A DNA stretch of 64,000 nt from Crossaster papposus (GCA_037893245.1 JBAIAA010000414.1:1898001-1962000), one strand, 5' to 3'. Positions 1-12,285 are shown, counted from the first letter of the stretch. A program made the numbers and translations. The notes: generated by a model not told the origin, from the letters alone.

Positions 1-30
1 GGGCGCGGCCAGGGCAATGCCAGAAGTTGT
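1..30. repeat. Tail of unit-1 G-rich minisatellite
   Basis: The window opens inside the end of a GCGGCCAGGGC-type array. The next bases, AGAAGTTGTGGATCTACATC, are the same boundary that ends the complete arrays near 18290, 38310 and 54427, so this is the fourth array of the family, cut by the window edge. Confidence 0.8.
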
Positions 31-179
31 GGATCTACATCTGTAGAATACTGTGGAAACTGCTTAATGGCATATCCCATACAGGAATGGTGGCCTTTAC
101 ATGTGTTTGAAGCATAAACTCCAGTTGCCTTACACCTGCCAATCACGTTGCGATAATTACACACTCGTAAACTCAACAT
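1..179 (-). other. Conserved cysteine-containing ORF leading into the Pro/Arg repeat (unit 1, cut by edge)
   Basis: Read on the minus strand, this segment is open from an ATG at 179 ([10 protein letters not shown]...) through a four-cysteine stretch (...CMGYAIKQF...[10 protein letters not shown]) and on into the PWPRP start of the minisatellite. The same reading frame is present in units 2 and 4, and with one stop codon in unit 3. Upstream on the minus strand lie TTTCAG and TTTAG words that could be splice acceptors, so this may be an exon rather than a gene start. It lies about 2.07 kb downstream of the FReD stop codon. No known domain was recognised and coding status is unproven. Confidence 0.3.
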
Positions 180-1634
180 GAACAACCTAAATAAACTGAA
201 ACAAATTAATCGTGGATTGGTTCTTGTCGCTCAGTTTATTCAACGTCATTGGTCTTTTTGTATTGGAACCATTTTTGTATCGCAATATACAAGCAAAAAG
301 TAAAATGTGCTTATTAATTAAGATTATTTGTTGCCCTCTTCCGCGATATTGATGTGGTTTTGGTAATTTTAAATTAATTTCAATTATAAGCACTTACTTA
401 AGATAACGCGCTCCAAATAATGCATAATGTCATAATTGCGATTTAGTGAAATGTTTACAAATGATTACCATATTTCTTATAATGATTACCATTATTTCGA
501 CACCCCCATAAAACCTAGTTTCAAAAACTTGATCACTAGTGAAAAATCTAACAATGCCAAGAAGCATGAAAAAGGAGAATTGATATTTTTTTTTGTTACA
601 CGAAACAACTATAAACCTTTATGTTTTAAAATTGTGCAGACAAATAATGAATAATGACATCAGAACATATACATCTGTGAAATTTAGATTCTCTTGGTTT
701 TGTGGTTTACAGTATTTTTGTGGAAAAGTATAACTAGAGTAAAACAATATGATGAATATTTTGAATATTTTCTTTATAAAGGAGTAACACTTGCCACAAA
801 TTCTAAGCTGATGTCATTCTGTGCAACATTCTATTCGTGCAATACAAATATTATCAATGCATACATGTACGAATAACACTTATTTTCTAATCTGACATTT
901 CTTGTGGAACTATAATTGAAATCCAAGTAACAAATTGTTTTCACATACGCTGTATTTATAATTTAGCAAAAACAGTTTTCACAATGTTCCGTTATATGAA
1001 CCTTATTCAAGAGAAAACCATTTTGGTTGTGTTCTCTGGATGTATCCGATAAATTGTGAATTGTTTAATGGGATGGTGCCAGACTGACTGACAGATTTTT
1101 GAATTCCAGCCTAACTTTCAATATTTGTTTGAAATGTGGTATGAAACATAAGGGAGGTTTAATCACAGGTTTTATTATTCATCAGAGACGACTGGTGTTA
1201 TTTGGTAATTAACGTTATGTCATTGCTTTTATTTGTATCTGCAAGTTAAAACAAAATGACGATTTTACCTCACTTTCAATTATTATGGCCAACTCGTGAA
1301 TACATCTCATAGTGACGGATGCTGTTCGTAGCCCTGCAATGTTGGCGAAAGTTATCCTTTAAAGGAGGATTTAACTGTAATTAAAAAAGACCATCATGCC
1401 TTTTTTATAATGTAATTGGCAGGTTGTTGTACATTATTGCGCCTATAATGTCGCTGTTAAAAAAAGGAAAATCGGATTGATAATTAACTTAGTCTAAATT
1501 CGAGGCAGCTTCGCTTGAATTCGGCTACAATTTAGCATTGCGATATGATTAAAGGTATAGCCGTTGTTTCGTGAGGTGTACAAAATATAATGGGTCTTCT
1601 TTTAAAATAAGCAAAACAAAAACCAGTTAACCTC
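180..1634. other. Conserved 3' flank of FReD unit 1
   Basis: AT-rich sequence that recurs with small differences at about 18428-19862, 38770-40267 and 54567-56031. Alignment by eye shows many substitutions and short indels of any length, as expected for non-coding DNA. Small ORFs here (for example 187-393 minus, nearly identical at 38781-38987) are explained by the duplication. No RNA gene is seen. Confidence 0.7.
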
Positions 1635-1638
1635 TTAA

Positions 1639-2058
1639 AGGTAGGATACACCATTTGCAGATATCTACCGAATTATTAAGAAATATCTTACTTATTTGAA
1701 AATAAATATTGTCTCTGAAGAAGATCTTGTTAAGATCGAAATATTAGGCCCTCATAAAAAAAATTGATAACAATTGTTTGTTAGTATCCAGCAAAACTAT
1801 GCGCTAGATATTCTGTAATTGTTCCGAAAAGTTGAATTTTATAAAAATAAATCACGATCGCCGGACGGCGATTGTGAAAAAAACAAGAACAACTGCCTGA
1901 CGCCGGTTGAAAACGAACGCCTTTTTTCTGGCTTTTCTCAGCATCAATGATTGTAAAACTTCAGACAGGTCAGTTAAACGATATTTTCTATCAAATACAA
2001 CTCCCCAAATCCACCCATTCCTGATAATTCAAGCAATTACCAATGGTGTATTCTACCT
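1639..2058. mobile_element. TTAA-flanked MITE (unit-1 copy)
   Basis: The element is bounded by TTAA at 1635-1638 and 2059-2062, with terminal inverted repeats AGGTAGGATACACCATT and AATGGTGTATTCTACCT. A TTAA target duplication is typical of the piggyBac superfamily; no transposase is encoded. Near the middle (1853-1876) is a hairpin of the form CACGATCGCCG-ga-CGGCGATTGTG. Orthologous copies sit at the same place in units 2, 3 and 4, and rearranged copies lie at 8605, 17543, 53059 and 58731. Insertion therefore preceded duplication of the unit. Confidence 0.85.
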
Positions 2059-2249
2059 TTAACGTGTTGACAAAGTGATAGTAACATTTTGATTAACTGC
2101 GAAACACATTATTCCATAGAAACATTTTGTTTGCAGTTTTATAACAATTCTAAAAGACTCTGGGTATTAATGAATAATATGGCTGTGCAATGATTTACAT
2201 GTGCCAACTAAACAAGTACATTATGAAATTAATATCAACAATGCAACAT

Positions 2250-3302
2250 TCATGGTCCAATTTCACGCGTTTTCATGCTACATGCTTTCATGGAATAACC
2301 CAATTTCCATGAGCCCCATCGCACGCCTTGAAAACGATCTGCATCCTTGTCTGGGTAATATACACCATTTAAGTGAGACGAATAACAGCTATTAAACCAC
2401 CAGGCACCTGTGGTCAGTTGTGCACAATTATTGTAGTACGCATCATTGTCACGATCCTTTGCTGTAAAGGGATATCCTTTTTGATAATAATTACTATTTC
2501 CCTGATACCCAAGAGAGTCACCGGCAGTGCTGCTAGCATCGTACTGGTCATAATTCAGATTGTACCCACCCGGGGATATTTGGAAATCTGAGTATTTTGC
2601 CCATGCCGTGCCGCCCTCCCAGTCCTCTAAATCAACTCGTAGCTCCCATGTTCCACGTGAATCATCAGACGTCAGAGTCACCAACTTGTCATTACCAAAC
2701 CAGAACTCACCGGACAGATTTCCAAAGCCAGACTGGTAGTCGGCCCAGTTACGGTAGAAGTCCACGCTGCCATCTTGTCGCCTCTGAAACACGATCCATC
2801 CCCCGCCGTCAGTTGTCATGTCACAGTAGACACGAAGACCGCAATTGCCGAATCCCTCTGGGTAGATTGTGTAGATACCGCTTGAACAATAACCGGCATC
2901 TAAGAGCATCTTGCAACTTCTGTAGCGATTCAAGGAACTATCAGCCAGTGAGTAGAGAGGTGTGTCCTTATCTGCATCAAAGTACACGCTCCCTTGAGTT
3001 GCATTGAAGTAGTCGTGATGCTGCCGTCTTGTGGCAAGGTTCAACTCGCACATTTTACTGCAGTTGTTAAAGTTAAACGACTTGCAACGTTCGTCTATGC
3101 TGCATTCTCGTCCGCAGATGACACGAGATTGCACAGTTTTTGTTGCAAACGCAAATTCTCCCAGGGCTCGATTTTCGGCGGCATAAAACGTATGTTTCTC
3201 TGTATATGAAGATGTTTCAAATGCAAAGACTGCCGAGGTAGCTCCCTCGAAAATGATGAATAATATGTGAAATAGTTCAAAACAGATGATTTGTTTTGCC
3301 AT
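2250..3302 (-). CDS. Secreted PAN/apple + fibrinogen-related domain lectin, paralogue 1
   Basis: Single-exon ORF of 350 aa. A hydrophobic N-terminus (residues 1-26) is a likely signal peptide. Residues about 37-110 form a PAN/apple-like module with cysteines at 63, 67, 73, 81 and 85 (VICGRECS...CKSFNF). Residues 128-350 are a full fibrinogen-related domain: [38 protein letters not shown], the calcium-site motif KDRDND (282-287), GAWWFNSC and LNGVYY. The four cysteines expected for the two fibrinogen disulfides are at 130/160 and 293/306. FReD proteins of this type (ficolin, tachylectin, FREP families) bind acetylated sugars; that role is inferred from the family. Versions of this gene follow at 20489, 40888 and 56599, all minus strand. 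Residues 139 and 154 are extra cysteines (GYCSSG, GNCGL), unusual against paralogue 2. Confidence 0.9.
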   Translation of the reverse strand: MAKQIICFELFHILFIIFEGATSAVFAFETSSYTEKHTFYAAENRALGEFAFATKTVQSRVICGRECSIDERCKSFNFNNCSKMCELNLATRRQHHDYFNATQGSVYFDADKDTPLYSLADSSLNRYRSCKMLLDAGYCSSGIYTIYPEGFGNCGLRVYCDMTTDGGGWIVFQRRQDGSVDFYRNWADYQSGFGNLSGEFWFGNDKLVTLTSDDSRGTWELRVDLEDWEGGTAWAKYSDFQISPGGYNLNYDQYDASSTAGDSLGYQGNSNYYQKGYPFTAKDRDNDAYYNNCAQLTTGAWWFNSCYSSHLNGVYYPDKDADRFQGVRWGSWKLGYSMKACSMKTREIGP

Positions 3303-4295
3303 CCTGTCGATCGAGTTAAGGCCACGTTATATAACAGAAGATTTCAGTTTTTGGTTATGCTGCCAATTGCATTCAGCGATTTACCATAGGATTTCAACAA
3401 CGTTTGTGAAAAGACTACAATTTCAAGGCAGACTGTTACCCGTAGATGTCTTCTTGGCACAACTGCCAGATTGCTCTCAGAGGCCTGGTGATGCTGGGAC
3501 TTGGTAGTTTACAGAAAGGAATGGAGCGACGCAGACACAAACTGTGGCGATATTGATTTAGTTTCAGTATGAGATTTAGATGGTATTGTTTACGAGGGGC
3601 AATTTTTTTGTTACTATGCCAACTCAAGCTTACAAGCGTTATTTAGCGATACAAATAATCCAATGAGGGTTCTTTACCGCCACTGTAGCTTTAGAAATGA
3701 CGACACGAACAGTCCAGGGCATGAGGGTATTGATTTGGTACCAGTGAATCCGATGAGATCGGGTGGGGAGAATTCGCTGGTTACCATGCCAACTTCTACT
3801 GAAGGCCGAAAGCTTAACGGTGAACAATTACCAAACTTGAATTGACAGCCTGAAACTAAGTCAAGAATATTGTGAGTTAAGTTGCGTTTACAAAAATCCC
3901 AATTATTTTGTACTCATTAATTTAAGTCTTTGTTGTGACCGAGTTTTTTTTTGTTAAGCGTGTCTTCTTTACACCACTGGTTTGCTCTAGTGACAGAGGT
4001 CTGTCGATGATGGGGTTTTATAATTTACAGAAAGCATTGATGGTGAGGCAGACGATGTGTATCTCTCTGATTGGTTACCACAGTTAATACGTCATTTCAG
4101 ATTAGTGGCTGGTAGCCCCTGATTGGCGGAGGTTTTTTAAAGCTCGTTACCTAATCGAATAAACGTAAGTTGCAGACCATTGGTGTCTGGTCTTCTTTTT
4201 AATTAAAATGTCGTCAAACGGAATGCACCACCGTATAAATAAAGGCACCGACAAATATGAGGTAGCGTATACGTTCATAACCGAGCAATTAGCCA
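3303..4295. other. 5' flank of FReD 1 with internal duplications
   Basis: Upstream sequence of gene 1. A TTATATAA word at 3328-3335 lies just before the start codon. The block CAGAGG-CTGGTGATG...TTTACAGAAAG occurs twice (about 3478 and 3997), and the GATATTGATTTAGTTYCAG...TTACTATGCCAACT block also occurs twice (about 3550 and 3725). The second block returns upstream of other units at 22175 and 36280. The CTCTCTGATTGG (inverse CCAAT) block shared with units 2 and 3 is at about 4063-4074. ORFs in this stretch are not conserved in frame between copies, so I treat it as non-coding. Confidence 0.5.
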
Positions 4296-4311
4296 TTGAC
4301 CCTGAGTTATT

Positions 4312-4653
4312 GACCCTGAGTTAAATCTGAATAACATCTTGTACACAGACTTGCTCACACAGCTTGGCACCGTTGAACTTTAAATACTCCAGACCAAAGA
4401 CACTGTTGCCATATCACAAGATTCGGGGCAAGCTCTTGCATAATTACGTAACAGGCGTTCAGCACCAATACATTGTTCACATTGGGTGAGAAAGACACCA
4501 GACCATTCCGGAGCTGGGGGTTGCTAGCAAGGCTTGCCCCGAATCACGTGATATAGCAACAGTTTCTTCAGTCTAGAGAATTTAAATTCAAAATGTCCCA
4601 AGCTGTGTGAGCAAGTCAGTGTACCAGATGTAATTTAAATTTAACTCGGGGTC
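4312..4653. mobile_element. Foldback (long inverted repeat) element
   Basis: The two halves are inverted copies. GACCCTGAGTTAAAT near 4312 pairs with ATTTAACTCGGGGTC ending at 4653; GACTTGCTCACACAGCTTGG pairs with CCAAGCTGTGTGAGCAAGTC; the inner arms match around TTGCCATATCACAAGATTCGGGGCAAG and its complement. Arms are about 130 bp with a short spacer and no ORF. This is typical of a foldback MITE. Confidence 0.65.
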
Positions 4654-5757
4654 ACTCGCAAATGTCTAATTTTACGCTGGTTGGTTTCATTCTCAAATGT
4701 AATAAGCAATTCAAGGCAATTCAATCGTTCCAACAATAAGCGGCTTTACAAATATCCTTTACAAAACTGTAGCTTGACAAAATACATGTATCCCAACTCT
4801 TGTAATTATTATCGACGTTTTCAGTGATGGAGATGATCCGAGGAGGAGTCTTTACCGTCAGTATAGCTTCAGAAATGATTAATTTCAGTGAACTGACAGC
4901 CTGGAATTAAATATAGTCACGAATATTGTGAGTTGCTTTCACACACACAAAATATTCTTTTGTACTAATTGTAACCGAGTAGTGGTTTGGTAACAATACA
5001 ATTTTAAGTAAACCAGGAAACAGAAGGGGTCGAGACAAAAGTGTAGAGTGTTCTTCAAGTGCGGATTATTATATTTAGTACGAATAATCTCTCGGGCAAT
5101 ATACCCAAAATTTCCGATATATTAAAAACAAACGACAGCCAAAGGTGTCTGCAAATAAGAAAAGAGAATATAAATACTATAGGTTTCCCCGGACGATATC
5201 GAAAAATGAGCACATTAATTTGTACAAGATGCATTCATTTTCGTGCGAAATAGTATAAACGTTCCCAATCCTGTTTTCTATTTAAAAATTGATAATTCTA
5301 TTTCCATGAAGATGCATTCAGTCGTAAAACATCAGCGTACGACTTCCTGAATGTGCACTGAATTTAGTATCGATAATTCATTTTAGCGCGAATTCGAATG
5401 TACACCCGCCATCATGTGTTTCTTCTAGTTTATAAACAATCGATTTCGCTAATGCAGCCGATTTCCTGCGCATGTCTATCAAGCATTGGAATTCATTTAG
5501 GTGTTAACTAAATTAACATTATGGGGAACCGAACCAGGGACCAATTTTATGGAGCTTCTATGCACAACAATTTGCGTAGCACAAACATGTCTGGCTCAGC
5601 GTGAATCCGGTTACCACCAAAAACGTCATGTGCTGTTCATGCTAAGCAATAACCTGCCGAATATCAGTCACAAACCAAATACATCACCGGAATGTTTAGT
5701 TAGTATCCATGTTTTTGCAAAGAAAGAATTTCCATGCTTAGCAACTTTTTAGGGCTC
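4654..5757. other. Intergenic, no gene recognised
   Basis: AT-rich. Around 4841-4960 is a further degraded copy of the unit 5'-flank block (AGGAGGAGTCTTTACCGTCAG... and GACAGCCTGGAATTAAA...). Nothing else is supported; the 83-aa ORF at 5501-5752 has no recognisable features. Confidence 0.4.
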
Positions 5758-6300
5758 CAGCAGCCGATTTCACGAAAAAGTGCGTAGCTTGCGCTATTTT
5801 CAAAAGTGGCGTAAGGCTTACGCAACAAAAAAGTTGCATAGCTGCGCCATTTCCTTACGCATCATTTCACGAAACTTGGCGTAGCTGCGCAATGTACCGA
5901 TTTATCACTACAGTAAAAGAAAGTTGCGGACGAGGCTAAAATTTCCTCAAAGCACAAAGGTCACGACACACGCAATGAACTACCCCGTTTTCTAAACTCT
6001 AGTTAGTTTCCATTACGGCTCCATCACTATTGCTAAACTACATGAACGAAGCCAATTGGGACGAAGCTCAATTTTGGAACACGACTATGCAGTTTACACG
6101 CATAAATGTGCATGCAGCAAAGCAGACGATCTACGCGAAATTTTGGCGGGTAAGTTTTCTTCACTTTTTTGGCTGTTTTGTGCTGCGGAATTTGTTTAGT
6201 GTACTAGGCCTAGTAAAGCAGTGTAGTACTCTATATAGTGTATGTAGAGTCTAGTTGTAGGCTTAGATATGTGGTCTGTGCTACAGTATTAATAACTACG

Positions 6301-7871
6301 ATGGCTTCGCAGCTAGTAAAAACATCACACACAAAAAATACCACCGGTAGAAACGTGAATTGGTCAACAGAAGAAATAAAAATATTGTCTGAGTATGTCA
6401 AAGCTCAAAGTGCACGAGAACTGTTTGGATGTAGCGGTAAGGGGAGGAGAGCACCAGCCAACATAAAGAAAATCAAAAAGGCACATTGGCAACAGGCGAC
6501 TCGACTGCTTTTGGAGAGTGGGGGGCCAGTAAGAAATTGGCAAAAAGTCCGGAAAAAGTGGGGAGAGCTGGCCAGCAAAGCACGGAAGTATCGAAGGGAG
6601 CAATCGAAGACAGGTAGTACGGTAGTACAGTATTATTAGATCGGGTTTTTTTTATTTTTTACAATCTCTACGGATATCTAGAGTACTACTATACACACAC
6701 ACACAAAAAAAACACAACAAAATTAAATACATAAGTTTCTTTTTGTTTTTTGCATAGGTCCGAGGCAGGCTAGAGCCTAGTGTCAGAAGGCAAGGCCAGG
6801 GTGCACCTAAATATTATATATTTTTTAAATTGTATATTTAACTGATACTGATAGGCTATAGGCCTAAATGATATTTTTATTTTCCTGACCCAACCGCACA
6901 CTAGGGCCTACATCACATGCGAAGATATATGCTCCTCCTGCGTGCATCGATTGAGTCCGACTCTAGCGATAAAGTCTGTAAAATATCAGTGGTATTTGTG
7001 CTTTGGTAAAAAGAAATCCAACCTATTAAAGAGACTGTATTCAACATGACAAATTTCTCTATGTCGCCGATAGCCTTTTTCTATTTTCACCGTGGCTATT
7101 CTTACGTGACCTTGCTCGTGACGTGTTTATTCATCATCTGTTTTGAGTTTCGTGAAAAATGTTGCCAATATATTAGCTCTCCGGCATAAGCTGGTGAATA
7201 AAAACGACTGATGATTCCAGCTGAACTCCACAATCGCCATTAACACAATCATCAGACCAAGTCTGGCAAGACATCAAAGGCTGTTTACTTCATGCTCATA
7301 TTTTGTGAACCAATGCGCCACAGTGATGCTATATCTACCATGAATAATCTAATCTTTTTTTTATTTAGGTGGTGGTGAGAAACCCAAAGAAGACCCCACT
7401 CTGGAATGGGTATTGGATACACTGGCACCGTCCTCTAAAGATGGAGTTGTTGCCAGGGGAAAGGGAGAGTCTGTGCCACAGCTTGACGACGATGACGATG
7501 ACGATGAGGACGAGGACGAGGACGAAGATAACGAAGATAACGAAGATGGAGATGGGGGGGTTTCAGAATTAGATAATGTGGGAGATAATTTTGACGATGG
7601 GAGTGTGGAGGGTCAGGTAGGTGACACTCCATCATGTTCATCAGCCCTCCCAACAATGTCTAAGACCGATAACTCGCTAAAGAAACAGCCTGTTTTGGCA
7701 TCGGTCTTTGACATAGAGATGGAGCGACTGCAAGTAGAAAAGCAACAGCTGGAGGTTGCACAAAACATACAGTGCAGCTTAGCAGATATCAATGTTACCA
7801 TGCGAATGATGCTAGCTGTCATTTGCAATCAACAGAATGTTAGAGTTGTTGGCGAAAATGACCAGCAGTAA
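6301..7871 (+). CDS. Harbinger-associated Myb/SANT-like DNA-binding protein (2 exons)
   Basis: Exon 1 is 6301-6613 and exon 2 is 7369-7871, joined at ACAG|gt...ag|GTGG, which keeps frame (816 nt, 271 aa). The N-terminal part (about residues 19-100) is a Myb/SANT-like domain with the tryptophans of the family: NVNWSTEEIKILSEYV, then HWQQ, then NWQKVRKKWGELASKARKY. The middle holds a strongly acidic run of Asp/Glu, and the C-terminus (VFDIEMERLQVEKQQLEVAQNI) is a coiled-coil-like helix. In PIF/Harbinger elements this second protein binds the ends and brings the transposase into the nucleus; that role is known for the family and inferred here. ATG 6301 is the first ATG in frame. Confidence 0.85.
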
Positions 7872-8231
7872 TATGGCAGCCAGTATTGTTTGCATGGTAG
7901 CATTGCCTTCATTTGTGTAATTTTCTGCTGTTGTTAAATATTTGCAAGCATTTAAAAAAATGTTTCATAAGATAGAATTTGCTTGGGGAAAGGTAATTAA
8001 AAACAATTATATTGTATATAATATTGCATTAAAACAAATCATTTTGTAGTTGGGGAGGACTGATGAACAGCAACTTTAGAGGTGCAACATCACATACATT
8101 TTCAAATGAATGCAACAGACAACATTATTCTATTTAGGTCTTTTGATCCCTTTTTGGTTTATGCATATTTATGAGCAACAGTTAAGTCATTTAAAAAACC
8201 TTAACATTACAGAACTAAACATGTACATCAT

Positions 8232-8288
8232 CAGCTGATTTTACAAAAAAGTGCGTAGCTTGTGCCATTTTCAAAAATGGCGCAAGGG
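8232..8288. mobile_element. Fragment related to the Harbinger left end
   Basis: CAGCTGATTTTACAAAAAAGTGCGTAGCTTG and the following bases match 5761-5815 with scattered differences. It is a solo end of a related Harbinger MITE lying inside the larger element; no matching opposite end was found. Confidence 0.5.
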
Positions 8289-8335
8289 TCATTCCGTGTC
8301 AATTCAACGTGCTTTTTTACCCGACCCTCACAGAT

Positions 8336-8604
8336 TAAAATGGTATATGGTGTCATTATTGGCCTATATGATAAACCCCCAGAACTGATTTGTGTGTAAT
8401 TTGGATCGTTAGTTTTTGAGATATGGGTCAGTGAACAAAGTATTTACAGTTTGAGGGTCATACTAATTAGTCCAAAGTTCACTGACCTGTATCTCCACAA
8501 CAAACCATCCAAATTATTAGTACTACAAATTATACAAAAAACTTGTTCTAAGGGTTTCTCATAATTATAGGCCAATCATAACACCAAATACTATTTAAAT
8601 ACTA
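8336..8604. mobile_element. Foldback MITE inside Harbinger
   Basis: The left half (TGGTGTCATTATTGGCCTAT ... GAGATATGGGTCAGTGAAC) and the right half (GTTCACTGACCTGTATCTCC ... TAGGCCAATCATAACACCA) are inverted copies with arms of roughly 120 bp. No ORF is present. Confidence 0.6.
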
Positions 8605-8901
8605 CCGAATTATTGGGAAATATTAAACTCATTTGAAAGTAAATAATGATTCTAGGCATCCAGCAAAATGATTGCGCTAGATATTCTGTAATTATCTTCG
8701 AAAAAACAAAGATTACATAGTAATAACTGCCCGAAGCCGGTTAAAAACGAACGCGGTTTTTCGTGCTTTTCTCGGCATTCGTGATTGTAAAACTTTGAAC
8801 AGGTCAGTTAAACGATATTTACTATAAAATACAACCCCCCAAATCTACCCATTCATAATAATTCAAGCAATTACCAATGGTGTAAAAACTGTATCTTACC
8901 T
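8605..8901. mobile_element. TTAA MITE, left end missing
   Basis: Matches the interior and right end of the MITE in the FReD units (ACCGAATTATT..., CATCCAGCAAAA, GTCAGTTAAACGATATT, CAAGCAATTACCAATGGTGTA...TACCT) and ends at TTAA 8902-8905. The left terminal repeat and central hairpin are missing. Confidence 0.7.
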
Positions 8902-9161
8902 TTAATATTAGCTCTCACTTTAGCAAGCAAATGATACATTCTTGCGGATGTTTGCATACAGCAATCCGGGGTAATTCCAAATATGGTATCTATTACATAT
9001 TCATGAATCCTGTCATATGGTACCACACTAACAATCAGTGACAGCAAAAATGACAAAAGGTCGCCGTGTGGTTGTTTGTGCACACGCTGCAAGACTAGAG
9101 TAATCTTTTCTAAGCGCTCTGATTGGATGAATGACGTCTCATGAATAATGAATAATGACAT
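8902..9161 (-). other. Unrecognised ORF truncated by a MITE
   Basis: On the minus strand 9161-8902 is open for about 86 codons (MSLFIIHETSFIQSERLEKI...). The sequence looks protein-like, with leucine-rich and amphipathic stretches (DLLSFLLSLIVSVVPYDRI). The MITE at 8605-8901 lies at its downstream end and supplies the next bases AGGTAAG, which read like a splice donor. It lies downstream of the HARBI1 stop. No family was recognised; it could be a chance ORF. Confidence 0.2.
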
Positions 9162-9524
9162 GCCATATTATTAGTTATCCCGCGAGAGCGAGTGGAACAC
9201 AACAAATGTTGTGCATTTGTGTCGCATATCCCACTCGGCTTAACAAGCACGAGCGGGATAACAAATTTATCTTTATTAAGCAAACTTTGTGCGCATTAAA
9301 AATGGGGAAAAACAATTTAGGGTACATGGAGCACTTTATTTGTTTTGCGTATTGCACAATACGTGGAATTAGAACATTGCAACACGCGAAGTTTAATATG
9401 GGACGTGCATTATGGTTTCATATCACACTGGTTGTTGCCATGGATCGACCAATCAGGATCGAGGATTCAAGTTTGCTTCAAGATAATTTGCATTGGACAT
9501 TTGTTCGCTTGAATAAAGTTTGCC

Positions 9525-12285
9525 TTAGATATTTGTGAAGTGCATGTTAATCAGTTGGTTTCTGAAGATGCGCCCATCATTAATTGGGCCTACATATGGG
9601 GGGACATGAACCTCATCCTCGTCTACAATCTCACCATCAATTTCAGGCTCTCCAAAACGTTTGGCCATGTTGTGCAAGACCCCACATGCAAGTATAATTT
9701 TACTTGCTCGTTTTGGACTTACCCTCAGACCAATAACCAAGCACGGAAAGCGTCGCTTCAACTGGCCAAACATCTGCTCAACAATAACACGAGTGCGCTT
9801 GTGGCTGTTGTTGAAACGGCGCTCTCCAGGCGTTTGAGGGTTAAGGAAGGGTGTCATGAGCCATGGTCTAAGGGCGTATCCGGTGTCGCCAAGTAGCACA
9901 CCATTGAGCCTGCAATAGGAACAAACATTAAAATTTTATTCTCTAGAGTTGTCTTATTTTCAGAGCTCACTTCAACATCATTACTGAGGTGGCATCATGC
10001 CCATGCACAGGCTAAATGCATTTTAAAGTTGAGGTGCACATTCAGTGCTTTCACGAAATGCTATCACATAAGCTCTAGGTAATTTCTTATAATTCTGCTA
10101 GTTTTTGTCAATGTATTTGTAAAGCCAAGTCAAGAAGCATGCTTTTTGTTTTATACAAACCTCCTGTTTTCAAACATATCACCAATCACACTGGCCTGAA
10201 GTATCGCACTGTCATGTGTGCTGCCTGGCCATCTCGCCACGATGTTTGTAATCATATATGTTGCACTACAAATCATCTGAATGTTCATGCTGTGGTAGCC
10301 CTTTCGATTTACAAACACGTGTTCTTCCTCACCCATAGGTGCACCGTACAGGCGCACATGTGTGCAATCAACTGCACCGACAATACCTAAACGTGAAAGT
10401 TTTTTAAAAAAACATTATTATTTTCAGGCTGGTTAGTATTAAAACATTAGGCAATTTTTATTGTTTCATGTGGCAAATTAATCAACAATTTCTGGTTTTT
10501 TTTAGGCAAAACTTAAATTTGTCATTTGAAACATAATTATGCGTAGCAGTTTGCAAAACATTTAGTTCTCTTGTTAATTTGCTACGCTTCATTTGTGAAG
10601 TTAAGAATGTACTCTGACAACCCTGAAGTGAGTGTTATTAGAAAATTGGTACATGTATGTAGAAGCAATAGACAAAGTTAAATACATGTACATGTACAGC
10701 AACAATAATACATTGTTGAATTGTTAGGATTTTTTTCTCTGTAAAAGCACAAAGTGTAGTACATGTACATGTAAATGCAAAGGTCCATGTTGACTTGAGA
10801 GCTGAAGGCAAGGGATACATTTTAGTGGCAGATGATGGAATAAGAACAAAAGAAAATAATTGCAATTTACATTGAATATTACCTGGAAACCCGGCTCTCT
10901 GGTAAAAATCATGTTTTGTCTTTGCCACATCTCTGGCTTGCGTGGGAAATTGGATGTCATCAACCTTATCTGCCAGTGCCCTTGATACTTTGTGGACTAT
11001 GCGGCATACTGATGGTATTGATACTCCATGCAAGTCACCATGGACTGAATAGAAAGACCCTGTCGCATAGAACCTGAGAGCAGCCAGTAATTGCAGACAT
11101 GGTGATATTGGGTTACTGCGCTGTAAATTTAGAAGAACAAAAATCCATCCATTTCTGTACCTACCAATTTGTAAATAGAAGTATTTGTAACATCAAATTT
11201 ACTTTACCTCCTGAAATATTTAAGTAATTTTTCCTTTAGGTTTATATTCTATTGATGAAACAGTCTTTTTAACTTATTGTAAATTTATTTAACTTTTCGT
11301 ACATTTATTTAACTTATTGTACATTTATTTAACTTATTGTACATTTATTTAACTTATTGTACATTTATTTAACTTATTGTACATTTATTTAACTTATTAA
11401 AATAAATGTTAATAAATGAGACATTTATGTGGCTTAAAAACTGAAAATAGTATACCATTTCAGTCTGTTGTTTTTGGGAACGGGGGATTAAATATTGTTT
11501 ATATTGTAATCTGTCCTGAAAGATAACAAAAACACCTCCGACCCCACTCATAATAATTGGCAAACTGCCTTCCCGAATATCTTTGTTGGCCTAATAATGT
11601 TGTAATAATTTCCTATCAATGTTCATGTCTTACAAAAGCACTATATGATTTTACAAAATAAACTTTTTCCCATGATGGAAGAAAGTAGAGAAAGTCGACA
11701 TGTGAACTGTTTTCCTCATTAAACCCCAACTTCTAGGCGCCTACGCCCCCGAAATATTATTGAACGAATATTAGCAAGTAAACAAAGAGGGGGGTGTTGA
11801 CGACAAGCGCCTTAAGATAACAAAAGGTGGGCTATCAATGTCTGGCAACTAGGCCTACAGGCGGATGGGGGCGCTGTTTAAACGTAAAGCCTTAAAACTT
11901 GGGAAAAAAGGAGGGTACGAAACGACGTACATGTTATGTACACGTACGGGACCCCACAAGACTACATAGAATTGGCATTTGAAGTGGCTGGGGGCGCCCT
12001 TGGTATTCGGTACCGGTAAATTAAAATAAATTAGTAGTGTATCGTCATTGGCATATAGGCCTAGACTGAAAATTACTCAATTACCCGTGTCTCGTGTTCT
12101 AAGACGTGTTGCAGCTCTTCCTGTATTTGATAAATCCCCTCCCGTGTAAATCTGTAACGGGCACGAATTTCTTGATCAGTGAGTGTGTCAAGGGGATTGT
12201 TTCGATCCCGAAACAACCGTTCTCGGCGAAGTGCTCTCCGATTTTCTCGTTCAGCGAGCAATAGCAACGCCATTTTTATGCACAA
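9525..12285 (-). CDS. HARBI1-like: HARBI1-like PIF/Harbinger transposase (4 exons)
   Basis: Exons on the minus strand are 12285-12085, 11120-10883, 10386-10161 and 9909-9525. Every junction is GT-AG and in frame; the joined length is 1050 nt, or 349 aa, the usual HARBI1 size. Exon 1 carries the helical N-terminus (TDQEIRARYRFTREGIYQI); exon 2 the helix-turn-helix-like HGVSIPSVCRIVHKVSRALAD; exon 3 the first two catalytic aspartates (GAVDCTHVRLYGAP and WPGSTHDSAI); exon 4 LGDTGY and the catalytic glutamate in RVIVEQMFGQLKRRFPCL. The DDE triad is therefore complete. The protein cuts and rejoins DNA at the element ends together with the Myb-like partner. Intron 1 contains a 20-bp minisatellite. 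No stop or frameshift was found. Confidence 0.9.
11281..11400. repeat. 20-bp minisatellite in HARBI1 intron 1
   Basis: Six head-to-tail copies of ACATTTATTTAACTTATTGT, the first with several differences and the last diverging at its end. Confidence 0.9.

Noticed and set aside
2597-3007. Plus-strand ORFs of about 130-195 aa opposite each FReD gene
   Set aside because: They are antisense shadows of the conserved FReD coding sequence; the minus frame has clear domain motifs.
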